Shown in pieces: positions 16,387 to 24,632 of a stretch of 43,939 nucleotides of DNA. The notes beneath the pieces were generated by a model that saw nothing but the letters and a program-made list of their open reading frames with translations, did not search any database and was not told the DNA's origin. The DNA is from Mycobacterium arosiense ATCC BAA-1401 = DSM 45069 (lineage in GTDB: Bacteria > Actinomycetota > Actinomycetes > Mycobacteriales > Mycobacteriaceae). The stretch spans positions 1 through 43,939 of the forward strand of contig NZ_MVHG01000036.1 in the NCBI RefSeq assembly GCF_002086125.1. Direction: 5' to 3'. Made by a program: the position numbers and the translations under genes. Numbering within the stretch: the first letter of the stretch is position 1; the number at the start of each line of letters is the position of its first letter.

Positions 16387-17358
16387 TCACTTCCGCGCCG
16401 TGACGTTCTCTGTTTGCTTGGGGGAGTGCGTAAATGCGGCGCGATAGGCGCTCGGCGTCAGGCCGGTCTTGTGGATGAAATGGTCGCGCAGCGAGTCGAC
16501 GGAGCCCAGCCCGCTACGGTCGGCGATGACGCCGACCGGCAGGTCGGTGGTCTCCAACAGTTCACGCGCGCGGTCTATTCGCAGTTGCAGCAGCCATTGC
16601 AGTGGGCTGAGTCCGGTCTCAGCCCGGAAGCGCCGATTCAGCGTGCGGATGCTGACGTTGGCATGTCCAGCCAGGTCGGCGAGCGTGAGCTTGTCCTGAA
16701 TCCTTGCCAGGGCCCAAGCGCGCGTTTGACCCAAGCTGGTGGGCGCCCCCGCGGGGACTGCCGCGCTGACGAACTGTGCTTGTCCGCCCGGCCGCACCGG
16801 GGCGACGACGGCCAAACGGGCGACGGTATTGGCCACTGCCGCACCGTGATCCGTACGAATGAGGTGCAGACACAGATCGATTCCGGCGGCAAGTCCCGCC
16901 GAGGTGACGATCGAACCATCCTCGACGAACAGCACTTCGGGCCGCACCTGCACGCGAGGATAGCGTTGCGCGAGCTCCGCGGCGTAGCGCCAATTGGTCG
17001 TCGCGCATCGCCCGTCTAGCAAGCCTGCCTCCGCCAGTACGAATGCGCCGGTGCAGATCGACGCGATCCGCGCACCGCGACGTGCGGCACCCCGCAACGC
17101 GGACACCAGTTCGGGCGCGACGTCGCGGGCGCCCGTTCCGGTCACCAGAACGGTGTCGGCCAGGCCGATCATCTCCAAAGAGCCTGGGACGATTACGTCG
17201 AACCCGCCTCGCGTGGCCACCCGCCCGGGCGCCGGGGTGCAGGTGCGGACGGCGTAGGCCGGCCGCCCGCCGATCTCCACGCCGCCGAAGAGCAGGTCGG
17301 GGATGGAGAGTTCGAACGCTCCGACTGGCGGAACGGCGATTACCGCAACCTGGCGCAT
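16387..17358 (-). CDS. GlxA-family AraC-type transcriptional regulator (DJ-1/PfpI domain + HTH)
   Basis: A 323-residue regulator with two domains. Residues about 1-190 are a DJ-1/PfpI (class I glutaminase-like) ligand domain with the nucleophile elbow SICTGAFVLAEAG (Cys102). Residues about 215-315 are an AraC double HTH: LTLADLAGHANVSIRTLNRRFRAETGLSPLQWLLQLRIDRARELLE, then the second helix pair VGVIADRSGLGSVDSLRDHF and the C-terminal GLTPSAYRAAF. Such proteins usually activate adjacent or divergent enzyme genes in response to small molecules. The divergent epimerase starts 92 bases away, and a palindrome lies between them, so that gene is the likely target. Confidence 0.93.
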   Translation of the reverse strand: MRQVAVIAVPPVGAFELSIPDLLFGGVEIGGRPAYAVRTCTPAPGRVATRGGFDVIVPGSLEMIGLADTVLVTGTGARDVAPELVSALRGAARRGARIASICTGAFVLAEAGLLDGRCATTNWRYAAELAQRYPRVQVRPEVLFVEDGSIVTSAGLAAGIDLCLHLIRTDHGAAVANTVARLAVVAPVRPGGQAQFVSAAVPAGAPTSLGQTRAWALARIQDKLTLADLAGHANVSIRTLNRRFRAETGLSPLQWLLQLRIDRARELLETTDLPVGVIADRSGLGSVDSLRDHFIHKTGLTPSAYRAAFTHSPKQTENVTARK

Positions 17359-17378
17359 GGCCAGAACCTCCCTAACTA

Positions 17379-17392
17379 TGGCATTTATGCCA
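17379..17392. promoter_or_regulatory. Palindromic operator candidate between glxA-type regulator and epimerase
   Basis: TGGCAT-TT-ATGCCA is a perfect 6+6 inverted repeat 20 bases from the regulator start and 59 bases before the epimerase start. It is the only clear palindrome in the 92-base divergent region and is well placed for the regulator to control both genes. Confidence 0.6.
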
Positions 17393-17450
17393 CTAGCGCA
17401 GTGTAGCCGCTTCCACCAATAGTGGGGTTCTGGCGATCCGAAGGAGATAC

Positions 17451-18389
17451 ATGTCCGTGAAAGTTGTTGTCGGAGCGGGCGGTGCGGGCGTAGCGACCGC
17501 CGAGATCCTGGCAGACGCCGGTCATGAGGTGCGGCTGGTCACTCGCCGCGGTTGCGGTCCGAGTCATCCGCGGATCCGGCGGGTCGCGGTTGACGCCGCG
17601 AAGGCCGACGACCTCGTGGGTGTGCTCGCCGGTGCCGCCACCCTGTACAACTGTGCGGTGCCGCCGTATCACTTGTGGCGCACGCAGTTGCCCGCCCTCG
17701 CGTCGGGCATGCTCAACGCCGCGATCGCGGCGGGGACCGACTACGTCATGTTGGGCAACCTGTACGGTTATGGCCCCGTCGCGGGGCCGATCACCGAGGA
17801 CCTACCACTGGCCCCGAATACCATCAAAGGCGAACTGCGCGAGAAGGTCTGGATGCAGGCGAAAGCCGCCCATGATGCGGGTCGGGTTCGGGTAACCGAG
17901 GTTCGCGCCAGCGATTTCATCGGCCGCGGCGCCATGTCGGTGTTCACGATCATGGTCGCGCCCAAGGTCCTTGCCGGCAAGACGGCGCTGTTTCCCGCCG
18001 ACCTCGATGCGCCCCACAGCTGGACCGGCACTGTCGATGCGGCGCGCGCCCTGATCGCCATCGGCGCCGAGGAGCATAGCTGGGGACGGGCGTGGCACGT
18101 CCCGACCAATGCCGCGGTGTCGCCGCGTCAGTTGGCGACGGTACTGGCCGGCTGCGCGCGAGTAGGGGCCCCCAAACTGCGCCGCATGCCGGGCTGGTTG
18201 CTGGCTTCGGCGGCCTTGGGCTCCAAGGTAATCCGGGAGTTGCCCGAGATGCAGTACCAGCTGCAAAAGCCGTTCATGATGGACTCCTCGGAGACCGAGC
18301 GTACATTCGGCCTGGCACCGACCCCGCTCGGCGAGATCCTGCATGACGGGCTTTCCCGCGGTCCTACCGCGTTCGCGACGGCCTGCTGA
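17451..18389 (+). CDS. NAD-dependent epimerase/dehydratase family protein (atypical short-chain dehydrogenase)
   Basis: A 312-residue atypical SDR. The Rossmann motif is VVVGAGGAGVATAEILADAG at the N-terminus, followed by the basic end of the second strand (VRLVTRRG), which may favour NADP. The substrate part has YVMLGNLYGYGPVAGPITED (about 103), with the Tyr of the active site uncertain because the following Lys sits in the helix IKGELREKVWMQAKAA. FIGRGAMSVFTIMVAPKVLAGK and PHSWTGTVDAARALIAIG follow as in mycobacterial NAD-dependent epimerases. AAGGAG stands four bases before the ATG, an unusually strong ribosome-binding site. It faces the GlxA-type regulator, which probably controls it. Substrate unknown. 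Confidence 0.85.
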   Translation: MSVKVVVGAGGAGVATAEILADAGHEVRLVTRRGCGPSHPRIRRVAVDAAKADDLVGVLAGAATLYNCAVPPYHLWRTQLPALASGMLNAAIAAGTDYVMLGNLYGYGPVAGPITEDLPLAPNTIKGELREKVWMQAKAAHDAGRVRVTEVRASDFIGRGAMSVFTIMVAPKVLAGKTALFPADLDAPHSWTGTVDAARALIAIGAEEHSWGRAWHVPTNAAVSPRQLATVLAGCARVGAPKLRRMPGWLLASAALGSKVIRELPEMQYQLQKPFMMDSSETERTFGLAPTPLGEILHDGLSRGPTAFATAC

Positions 18390-18429
18390 GCATGTTCATG
18401 ACCGGACTGCTGGCGCGATCTCGATCGCG

Positions 18430-19145
18430 TCATGGGTGAGCGGGCGGCCAGAAGGCTACCGTTACTGCCGATTTGGGTGAGTGGTGATGAGCGGGCGGCG
18501 GCGGATCAAGCTGCAGTCGGTAGCGGCGGGCGTTGGAGGCGTCGAGCACCCGGAAGCGATACCACACGGGATCGGTGTCCAGCAATGGCCATGGCGCGCC
18601 GTTGACCAGCACGACGTCCCCGAGCACACCGTTCATGTAGGGGGCGGCGACGTCACCATCGTCGGTGAGCGGGTAGTGAAACGAGCCGTCGGCCGCAAAC
18701 GATCGATCGGTGATATCAGCGGAATGTCGCGATGGCCTCTCGGCAGCGGGAGGTGCTGCTCTTCATCGTCGTGGACGATGTGAAACCCGGCGAGCCCTCG
18801 CCAGACGGCTTGGCCGGTGTAGCCCATCCGATGGTCGTGATACCACAGCGTCGCCGCGCGTTGCTGCATGGGAAAGACGTATTCGCGTTGTCCGACAACG
18901 GAGTTGCGTGGCATGCCCGAGTGCATGCCGCCGTTGCCGGCGACGGCGTGGGCGGTATGCGGCTCGATGAGGTCGAGCGGGTAGCCGTCACTGTCGGGCG
19001 GGGTGTGACCGCCGTGCAGGTGCACCGCAACGGGAACCGGTAAGGCGTTGTGGTGGCGGACCACTGCGCGCCGACCCGACCGGGAGACGATGGTCGGCCC
19101 GGGAGACGTTCCTCACCACCTTGAACTCGTGGTACGCGCGCGCGT
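18430..19145 (-). pseudogene. Multicopper oxidase (CotA/bilirubin-oxidase-like) remnant, two frameshifts, both ends missing
   Basis: Three frames together give the first cupredoxin part of a CotA-like multicopper oxidase. NARAYHEFKVVRNVSRA is in one frame; then, after an extra C near 19092-19101, the next frame reads VVRHHNALPVPVAVHLHGGH, SDGYPLDLIEPH, RAATLWYHDHRMGYTGQAVW and LAGFHIVHDDEE (two type of copper-ligand His clusters, HLHGG and WYHDHRMG). After a lost base near 18714-18720 the third frame reads DITDRSFAADGSFHYPL and VNGAPWPLLDTDPVWYRFRV. The C-terminal two-thirds, including the type-1 copper site, is absent and the frame ends in unrelated sequence. The upstream N-terminus is also missing; the remnant begins at the stop of the DoxX-like gene. 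It cannot make a working oxidase. Confidence 0.88.
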
Positions 19146-19514
19146 TCACAGCACTGCCGGGTGAGCGGCAATCGCCACACCGAGGGCGGCACAGTTCAGA
19201 GCCAGCAGGAATCCGCCGAACATCATCTGACCGCTGATGTCGTGGGCAAGCGCGTGCGTGTAGACGGCGCACACGAAGAAGACGACCAGTCCCGCAGCGG
19301 CGGCGATGCCGATCGCGGGAATCCACAGGCCGACAATGAGTCCCACGGTTCCCAGTGTTTTCAGGGTGCCGATGGGAAATGTCAGCCACGACACCGGCAC
19401 CCCCGCGCTCTGCATCCCGGGCAGGATCGGCGCGAAGTGGACCAGCGCCGCGATGCCCGAGAATCCATCGAAGGCGATCGCAACGAACGTCACGACCAAA
19501 TATGCGGTATGCAT
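19146..19514 (-). CDS. DoxX-like membrane protein
   Basis: A 122-residue protein with four predicted transmembrane segments: YLVVTFVAIAFDGFSGIAAL, TLKTLGTVGLIVGLWIPAI, IAAAAGLVVFFVCAVYTHAL and FGGFLLALNCAALGVAIAA. The pattern and length match the DoxX-like family (PF13564), whose members are often paired with MarR or TetR regulators in actinobacteria. GAGG is eight bases before the ATG. It follows a 43-codon ORF by 24 bases and shares its promoter, which carries a palindrome. The gene just downstream is the multicopper-oxidase remnant. Confidence 0.85.
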   Translation of the reverse strand: MHTAYLVVTFVAIAFDGFSGIAALVHFAPILPGMQSAGVPVSWLTFPIGTLKTLGTVGLIVGLWIPAIGIAAAAGLVVFFVCAVYTHALAHDISGQMMFGGFLLALNCAALGVAIAAHPAVL

Positions 19515-19538
19515 CGTGTTTTCCTCAGCGTAGGCGGC

Positions 19539-19670
19539 TCATCCGAGTGGCCCGGGTATCGGTACCGAGCCAGAGTCTTTGGCGGGCAGGGCCTCTTGGC
19601 GCACCATCTGCCACAGGGTGGGGGTGCGCTCGGTCGTGGAAACGATCACCTCACGCCCGATGCATTCCAT
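19539..19670 (-). CDS. Small ORF (43 residues) heading the DoxX-like operon
   Basis: A 43-residue frame from ATG at 19670, preceded by GGAG six bases upstream and by an AT-rich palindromic promoter region. It reads GREVIVSTTERTPTLWQMVR and a Pro/Gly-rich end, without membrane segment. The following DoxX-like gene starts 24 bases later. Reading frame, ribosome-binding site and operon position support a real gene; I do not recognise the family. It may be a shortened version of a larger protein. Confidence 0.55.
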   Translation of the reverse strand: MECIGREVIVSTTERTPTLWQMVRQEALPAKDSGSVPIPGPLG

Positions 19671-19696
19671 CGCTTACTCCAAATCAATCACTGGTA

Positions 19697-19723
19697 GTGA
19701 TGATCATAATAAATGATTATCAC
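19697..19723. promoter_or_regulatory. Imperfect 27-bp palindrome, MarR-type operator candidate
   Basis: The stretch beginning GTGATGATCAT and ending ATGATTATCAC pairs at 10 of 13 positions around a central T at 19710. It lies directly upstream of the 43-residue ORF and DoxX-like gene, and next to the marR gene in the same orientation. Its low GC (about 26%) stands out sharply from the surroundings. It is a good candidate for the MarR binding site; some resemblance to a Fur/IdeR-like box is noted but weaker. Confidence 0.6.
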
Positions 19724-19794
19724 GCGTCTCGCCAGATCGATACGCCCGCGGCAGCATGCACCGCTGCGTCACACCCAGATACGGCAAAAAGGAA

Positions 19795-19830
19795 GCGGGC
19801 GCGACGAGTGCTCCGCCTCGTCACGCCCGC
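19795..19830 (-). terminator. Intrinsic terminator of the marR gene
   Basis: GCGGGCGCGACGAG (19795-19808) pairs with CTCGTCACGCCCGC (19817-19830) with one mismatch and an eight-base loop. On the minus strand it is 21 bases after the marR stop and is followed by TTCCTTTTTG, a U-rich tract. This separates marR from the downstream DoxX operon, so the latter needs its own promoter. Confidence 0.8.
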
Positions 19831-19851
19831 CGCTTGGTCAGCGCGTGGCGA

Positions 19852-20325
19852 TCACGCCAATTGCGGGTGCACTCCCGGGATCAGGCCCGCGCCCGCGGCG
19901 ACGCGCTGGAGAAGGCGCCGCAGTGCGGCGCGTTCCTTCGACGACAGCGGCTCGGTTATCTCGTCTTCGAGCACACGGGCCTGGTCGCTTAGCGCCGGCA
20001 GTAGGCGGCGGGCCTTGGCAGTCAGGGTGACGGCGACCGCGCGCCGATCCTCGGGGTGCGGTAACCGCTTTGCGAGCCCGCGCTGCTCAAGGTGGTCGAT
20101 GACTGAAACCATGGCATTCCGGTGGATCCCGAGACGCTCGGAAAGCTGACGCTGGGATTGGCCGTCGGTGCTGGCCAGTGCCAGCAGAACCGCATATGTG
20201 CGAGGGTCGGCCCCTATCGGGGCAAGTCGGCGCTGGAAGTCGGTGCTGATGTGAGCGCCCAGTTGCGCGAGCAGAAACGGGATTCGTTCGTCGAGTTCGG
20301 CGATGCCGGAGTGGTGTTCACTCAT
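19852..20325 (-). CDS. MarR-family transcriptional regulator
   Basis: A 157-residue winged-helix dimer-forming regulator. The HTH is at about 60-100 (QSQRQLSERLGIHRNAMVSVIDHLEQRGLAKR in overlapping pieces), followed by the wing motif HPEDRRAVAVTLTAKARRLLP, the best family signature. N- and C-terminal helices for dimerisation are present. MarR proteins usually repress neighbouring genes and respond to phenolic or oxidising compounds. The palindrome at 19697-19723 and the DoxX-like operon downstream are the obvious targets. A good terminator follows the gene. Start codon ATG at 20325 is in a typical position (SEHHSGIAELDERIPFLLA). Confidence 0.92.
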   Translation of the reverse strand: MSEHHSGIAELDERIPFLLAQLGAHISTDFQRRLAPIGADPRTYAVLLALASTDGQSQRQLSERLGIHRNAMVSVIDHLEQRGLAKRLPHPEDRRAVAVTLTAKARRLLPALSDQARVLEDEITEPLSSKERAALRRLLQRVAAGAGLIPGVHPQLA

Positions 20326-20571
20326 GAGCTTGCAAACCCCACGACGATAGCTCCTTGATTGCCTAAATATATGCGCCGCAGGGCATTACGCGCCCACCGT
20401 GATTAGCGCCAAACCGTCATCCTACAAGATAATCATCGGCTGGCACAGTTCTTCCGGGTTGTTGGTCCAGTTCGACAATGAACCGGTTCACCTTGATCGC
20501 CCTACAGGCGACGAAGTCCGCGCTCGACCTCGATGTCGTCTTGCGGGGCGGTGTCAGCACCACCCGCGCTC

Positions 20572-21477
20572 TCAGAGCCAGGCCTGCTGCCAGGACTGGA
20601 TGCGTTCGGCCAGTTCGGGTCCGCGGTCCTCCTGGATGAAATGGCTGGCGTTGATGCGGGCGTGTGGCTGGCCCGCGGCCCCGGGGATGTGCTTGATCAG
20701 GGCGCTGTCCGCCTGCCCCAGGATGGGATCGCGGGCCCCGAAGATCGCGAGGAAGGGCTTTTCCCACCGGCCGAGCGCATCCCACGCTTTCCTGTTGGCC
20801 GGGATGGCCGGATCGGTGGGTGAAGTGGGCACCAACCGGGGGAACGCGCGGGCCCCGGCCTGATAGGTCTTGTCGGGGAAGGGCGCGTCGTAGCCGGCCC
20901 GGACTTTCGACGGCACCCGGCGAACGGTCCCGGCGCTGACGATGCGGCCCGCGGGCAGCACGGGGGAGTAGCGCGCGAAGGCACGCCAGGCGTAGAAGGC
21001 CGGCGGGGTGCGCCGTTGCGCCGTGGGGAGGAAGCCGTTGGCCACCACCAGCCGCCCGACGCGGTCGGACTGCTCGGCGGCGATGCGCAGCCCGATCAGC
21101 GATCCCCAGTCCTGCACGAACAGCGTGACGTCCCTGAGGTTGAGGTGCTCGAACCACGAGATGACCCATTCGACGTGGCGCTGGTAGGTGTAGTCCTCGA
21201 CCCGGCTGGGCTTGTCCGAACGGCCGAAACCGATCAGATCGGGCGCCAACACCCGGTTACCGGCGTCGGTCAGCGGCGGGATCATCGTGCGGTAGAGGTA
21301 GCTCCACGTGGGCTCGCCGTGCAACAGCACGATTGGCGGTCCCTCGATGGCGCCCTCGTCAAGGTAATGCATGCGAAGCGGGCGGGTGTCGCTTGCGGTT
21401 ACGTCAAGATAGTGCCCAACGAACGGGTAGCCCTCCAGGTTTTCGAATCGGGAGTCCGGGGTTCGCAGCACATGCAT
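20572..21477 (-). CDS. dhmA: Haloalkane dehalogenase (HLD-I, Rv2296-like)
   Basis: A 301-residue alpha/beta hydrolase that cleaves carbon-halogen bonds hydrolytically. The start is set at the ATG at 21477 because GGAGGAG lies six bases upstream and the sequence then begins [14 protein letters not shown] as in Rv2296; the frame is open for 25 more codons without support. Catalytic residues match the family numbering: nucleophile Asp123 in VQDWGSLIG, Trp124 as halide-binding residue, Asp250 in FGARDPILG, and His279 in [19 protein letters not shown] is the oxyanion/halide motif. From memory it is very similar to Rv2296 along its whole length. Natural substrate unknown. Next to the DUF2652 gene, as in M. 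tuberculosis. Confidence 0.92.
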   Translation of the reverse strand: MHVLRTPDSRFENLEGYPFVGHYLDVTASDTRPLRMHYLDEGAIEGPPIVLLHGEPTWSYLYRTMIPPLTDAGNRVLAPDLIGFGRSDKPSRVEDYTYQRHVEWVISWFEHLNLRDVTLFVQDWGSLIGLRIAAEQSDRVGRLVVANGFLPTAQRRTPPAFYAWRAFARYSPVLPAGRIVSAGTVRRVPSKVRAGYDAPFPDKTYQAGARAFPRLVPTSPTDPAIPANRKAWDALGRWEKPFLAIFGARDPILGQADSALIKHIPGAAGQPHARINASHFIQEDRGPELAERIQSWQQAWL

Positions 21478-21589
21478 ATTCAGCTCCTCCGGTGAACCGG
21501 CACCTCTGCTAGCCTCTCTCGCCGGCGCGAGTTCGTCTAGTGGCAGATTCATTGAGCTGGGCCCAAAGGGCTATTAAAATGGCTTATTC

Positions 21590-22306
21590 ATGGCAATTCG
21601 GCGCGCGGTTCTGCTCATCGCCGACATCGGCGGGTACACGCATTACATGCAGTGGAACCGGACGCACCTTGCCCATGCCCAGCTGACGGTTGCGGGCCTG
21701 TTGGAGTCGGTCATCAACGCGGGCAAGGGTTTGAAGCTGGCCAAACTCGAGGGTGACGCCGCGTTTTTCTGGGCACCGGACAGCCACGCCAAAGTGGTCG
21801 TGTGCGACCGGCTGTCACGGATGCGTGCGGCGTTCCTGCAGCGGCGCGAGCGGATGAAAAACGACATCGCCTGCCAGTGCGCGAGTTGTGAACAGCTTGA
21901 GAATTTATCGCTCAAGTTCGTCGTGCACGTGGGCGAGGTGGCCGACCAGAAGGTGAAGCGCCACACCGAGTTGGCCGGCTTCGACGTCATCCTGGTGCAC
22001 CGGATGCTCAAAAACATGGTGCCGGTTCCCGAATACGTGCTCATGACCGATCCCGTCGCCGCATGCCTGGACGAGCAGATGCGTGGATTGTGCCTACCGT
22101 TGGTGCACGTCTTCGACGACATCGGCGAAACGTCGACGCACTACATCGACCTCGCGTCGTTGCAGGTTCCCGCCGCGGCGCCCCGGCGCAGCTTCCTTCG
22201 CCGACTCGGTGTGACGACGAAGTTCGAGATCGACACCCTGCCGTTCACGCTCGGCATGAAGGAGCCCGCCCAAGGATTCCGCAACCTGGGCCGGGGTGCC
22301 GCCTAG
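21590..22306 (+). CDS. DUF2652 protein, class III nucleotidyl-cyclase-like fold (Rv2295-like)
   Basis: A 238-residue protein of the DUF2652 family. The N-terminus [14 protein letters not shown] with Asp12 and the later [15 protein letters not shown] with Glu54/Asp56 match the two metal-binding strands of class III adenylate cyclases, and KFVVHVGEV is the third core strand. The region [14 protein letters not shown] has a Cys cluster (three Cys in eight residues) that cyclases do not have. The usual substrate-specifying Lys/Asp and transition-state Arg/Asn pair are not evident, so catalytic activity is uncertain. Upstream gene is divergent, downstream gene convergent. The ribosome-binding site is weak. 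From memory this is Rv2295, still between Rv2296 and Rv2294 homologues. Confidence 0.8.
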   Translation: MAIRRAVLLIADIGGYTHYMQWNRTHLAHAQLTVAGLLESVINAGKGLKLAKLEGDAAFFWAPDSHAKVVVCDRLSRMRAAFLQRRERMKNDIACQCASCEQLENLSLKFVVHVGEVADQKVKRHTELAGFDVILVHRMLKNMVPVPEYVLMTDPVAACLDEQMRGLCLPLVHVFDDIGETSTHYIDLASLQVPAAAPRRSFLRRLGVTTKFEIDTLPFTLGMKEPAQGFRNLGRGAA

Positions 22307-22336
22307 CCCAAACCGCTTGTGACCCGGTATGATCCA

Positions 22337-23539
22337 CTATCGTGCGTCGGCTAAGGCGCGGCCCATTCGCGACAGGGCCTCGCTGAGAATGGCTCGCGAG
22401 GTGGCGAAGTTCAATCGCACGTGTCCGGTTCCGCCGGTTCCGAACACGTGGCCGGAACTGAGCGCCACCCGCGCGTGATCGAGGAACCAGCGGGCGGGCC
22501 CGGACAAATCGGCAACCACCGCCAGGCCGTCGGCGGCCTCTTCTTCGAAACCGAGTTCCCGGCAATCCAGCCACGCGAGGTAGGTACCTTGCGGCCATTG
22601 GTATTTCACTCCCGGAAGGTATTCGGCGACCAGCTCGCCCAGCAATGTCCGGTTCTCGTCCAGGCCCCGCAGGGTCGCGTCGAGCCAGTCATCGCCGCTG
22701 CGAAATGCCTCGGCGTGGGCGATGACGCCGAGATGGCTGGGACCATGACTGACCTCCTCGGGCATCCGGTTCAGGTCGGCGACCGCCTCCGGTCCGGCGA
22801 TGGCCAGGGCCGCTTTCAAACCGGACAGATTCCAGGCCTTTGACGCCGAGGTCAGGGCGAAGGCGTTCTCGGCGCCGGGAACGGTGAGGAAGGGGGTGAA
22901 GCGCGATCCCGGCAGGATGACGGGCGCGTGAATCTCGTCGGACACCACTCGCACCCCGAACCGCCGGGCGAGCTCGGCGACTTTGCGCAGTTCGTCGGAG
23001 GTATGCACCGATCCGGTCGGGTTGTGGGGATTGCACAACAGGTAGGCGACCTTTGCGTCCTTGGGAGCCCCCGCACGGGCCCGGGCGAAGGCATTCTCCA
23101 AGGCGCCCAGATCGATTCGCCCATCGCGCAGCGGCGCCTCGACCACCCGACGGCCGTCGTGGGCAACGAAAGCGTAGAACGGCGCATAGACCGGTGGATT
23201 GACGACGACAGCGTCGCCGCGATCGGTCAGCAGGCGCAACACCTCGACGACACCGAGCATGACGTCGGGAACCAGCGCCGTGCGGCTCACGTCGAGGTCA
23301 TGCCACTGCCAATGCCGCGCCGCGAACTGGCTGACCGCTTCGGCCAGCGCGGTGCCGCAGGGATACCCGGTGTCGCCGTCGTCGATGGCCTTCCGCAGCG
23401 CCTGCGCCACCGTCGGCGCCAGGTTGGCGTCCATCTCGGCGACCCACAGGGGCAGGACGTCGGCGGGATGCGCGCGCCATTTCATGCTGGTGCGAAGCCG
23501 CAGCTGGGCCAGCGTGAGCTCCTCGAGCGGATTGTTCAC
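22337..23539 (-). CDS. MalY/PatB-type PLP aminotransferase / C-S beta-lyase (Rv2294-like)
   Basis: A 400-residue fold-type I PLP enzyme. The start is placed at GTG 23539 ([20 protein letters not shown]), where the family begins; the frame upstream runs through the neighbouring pseudogene and is not protein-like. Cofactor residues are visible: substrate-binding CNPHNPTG (Asn170/Asn173), PLP-contacting SDEIHAPV (Asp201) and the Schiff-base lysine in [11 protein letters not shown] (Lys234). The family splits cystathionine or other cysteine conjugates to thiol, pyruvate and ammonia, and some members act as aminotransferases. It may contribute to sulfur amino-acid metabolism together with the sirA region. 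The ribosome-binding site is weak. It lies in the conserved Rv2294-Rv2296 block. Confidence 0.9.
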   Translation of the reverse strand: MNNPLEELTLAQLRLRTSMKWRAHPADVLPLWVAEMDANLAPTVAQALRKAIDDGDTGYPCGTALAEAVSQFAARHWQWHDLDVSRTALVPDVMLGVVEVLRLLTDRGDAVVVNPPVYAPFYAFVAHDGRRVVEAPLRDGRIDLGALENAFARARAGAPKDAKVAYLLCNPHNPTGSVHTSDELRKVAELARRFGVRVVSDEIHAPVILPGSRFTPFLTVPGAENAFALTSASKAWNLSGLKAALAIAGPEAVADLNRMPEEVSHGPSHLGVIAHAEAFRSGDDWLDATLRGLDENRTLLGELVAEYLPGVKYQWPQGTYLAWLDCRELGFEEEAADGLAVVADLSGPARWFLDHARVALSSGHVFGTGGTGHVRLNFATSRAILSEALSRMGRALADAR

Positions 23540-23562
23540 GCCCGCAGAGTAACCGGCGGGAC

Positions 23563-24293
23563 CTACCCGCCGACAAACGCCTTTTGCGGGATCGTCAACC
23601 GAAGGTCCACCGAACTCAGCAATCCCGGCTGCGCGGCAACGACATACGGCACAGCGTTGACGACGCGCATCGCGGTGGCGACCATGGCGCCCGCCCCGGA
23701 GGTCATCGCGCCGATGCCGGCCTTCGCAAGATCCTTCAGCGTCGCCGCCACGGTGCAGTCGATGTCCGGAGCGCCGGAAATCATCACGCGGTAGGACAGA
23801 TCGCCGATGCCGGTCGGCCAGTCGGGGGCAACGTCGTGCGTGAGTCGGGTCACGTGCTCGACGATGGCTTCCCGACCGTCGACCACGCCGATCGCCTGCA
23901 TCCGCAGCGCGCCGCAGGTTCCGACCTCGACGGTCACAGCACCAGCGGCAGATAGTCGGCGGCGAAGCCCGGCTCGATTCCTGACGCATACAGCGACGCC
24001 TGGCCCTGCTGCGCTCCGGCGACCAGCTGGTCGCGCCATTCGGCAAGCTAGTAGGCGTGCGGGTTGACCAACCGCGTGGTGCTGGTGGTCACGACGTTGA
24101 TCCCGGCTTCGAGCAGCTTGACGTGGGGAATGGCCAGTGCGTCGCGTCCCGGACCGCTGGCCGCATAGATGACGCAGTCGGGTTTGGCCGCGATCAGCGC
24201 GTCTTGTCCCTCCTTGGGTGCGTGCGCCGCGCGGACACGATGAAAGCCTCGGCGCCCGTTGCCTTTACGCCAACCGCAAGCACCGGTGTCCAC
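23563..24293 (-). pseudogene. DapB-like dehydrogenase (NAD(P)-dependent amine/dihydrodipicolinate reductase family) remnant
   Basis: The N-terminal fragment ([32 protein letters not shown], ending HAY) stops at a TAG at 24048-24050, and the same frame continues [20 protein letters not shown] and [14 protein letters not shown] before a TGA near 23938. A different frame then gives the C-terminal part: [51 protein letters not shown]. Compared with intact mycobacterial proteins of this family (about 350 residues), roughly 90 residues in the middle are gone and the first Rossmann strand is damaged. So there is a premature stop, an internal deletion with frame change and 5' damage. It lies just upstream of the PatB-like gene. 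Confidence 0.85.
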
Positions 24294-24521
24294 CCAGCGT
24301 CGAGTTGGAAACTACAACCGTGAATCCCCGCGGTCAAGGGTTTAAAAAGCGAACACTATCTTCGCGAACAAATTTTAGGTTAATCTGGCGCCGTGAGGGT
24401 CGACCGGTGTTTTGCCCGCCTTCGAGCGACAATTCGGGGCGGCGTTGACCCCGCGGGCACCAGCGACCCCCGCCCGTGTCGCTCAGAGGCGGGCATTTCA
24501 TCGGATGGGCGGCGATTGCTG
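24294..24521. other. Region without a supported gene, AT-rich in its first half
   Basis: About 230 bases between the dehydrogenase remnant and the LLM fragment. Around 24340-24385 the sequence is unusually AT-rich (TTTAAAAAGCG, AAATTTTAGGTTAATCT) and may hold a promoter. No frame has both a start signal and protein-like composition. Confidence 0.4.
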
Positions 24522-24587
24522 ATGTTCACCCTTCGGTTCGACATCCGCGCCCCGCACTGGGGCGCACCGCTTTACGCCTTCGACTGA
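24522..24587 (+). pseudogene. Fragment duplicating the N-terminus of the downstream LLM oxidoreductase
   Basis: A 21-codon frame ATG...TGA reading MFTLRFDIRAPHWGAPLYAF. The LLM gene that starts 45 bases downstream begins MYTLRFDMRDPEWAAP, so 10 of the first 13 residues are identical. The fragment therefore looks like the surviving beginning of a second copy or paralogue whose remainder has been deleted. Alternatively, it is a short upstream peptide kept for regulation. No good ribosome-binding site precedes it. Confidence 0.6.
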
Positions 24588-24632
24588 AGGTGTAACGTGC
24601 ACCAGCAAGATTAGGCCACCTAGGAGTTTGCC

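Noticed and set aside
23021..23039. GTTGTG...CACAAC inside the PatB-like gene as a third LysR site
   Set aside because: The spacer is seven bases instead of four and the sequence encodes the conserved CNPHNPTG motif, so coding constraint explains it.
22337..24046. One 569-codon minus-strand frame spanning the PatB-like gene and the dehydrogenase remnant
   Set aside because: Only the part from 23539 down is PatB-like. The upstream part is Arg/Ala-rich antisense-type sequence overlapping the pseudogene in another frame.
24200..24260. Minus-strand stretch resembling a thiolase N-terminus (EAFIVSARRT)
   Set aside because: Only about ten residues, no continuation as thiolase; it lies inside the damaged 5' part of the dehydrogenase remnant and is probably chance.
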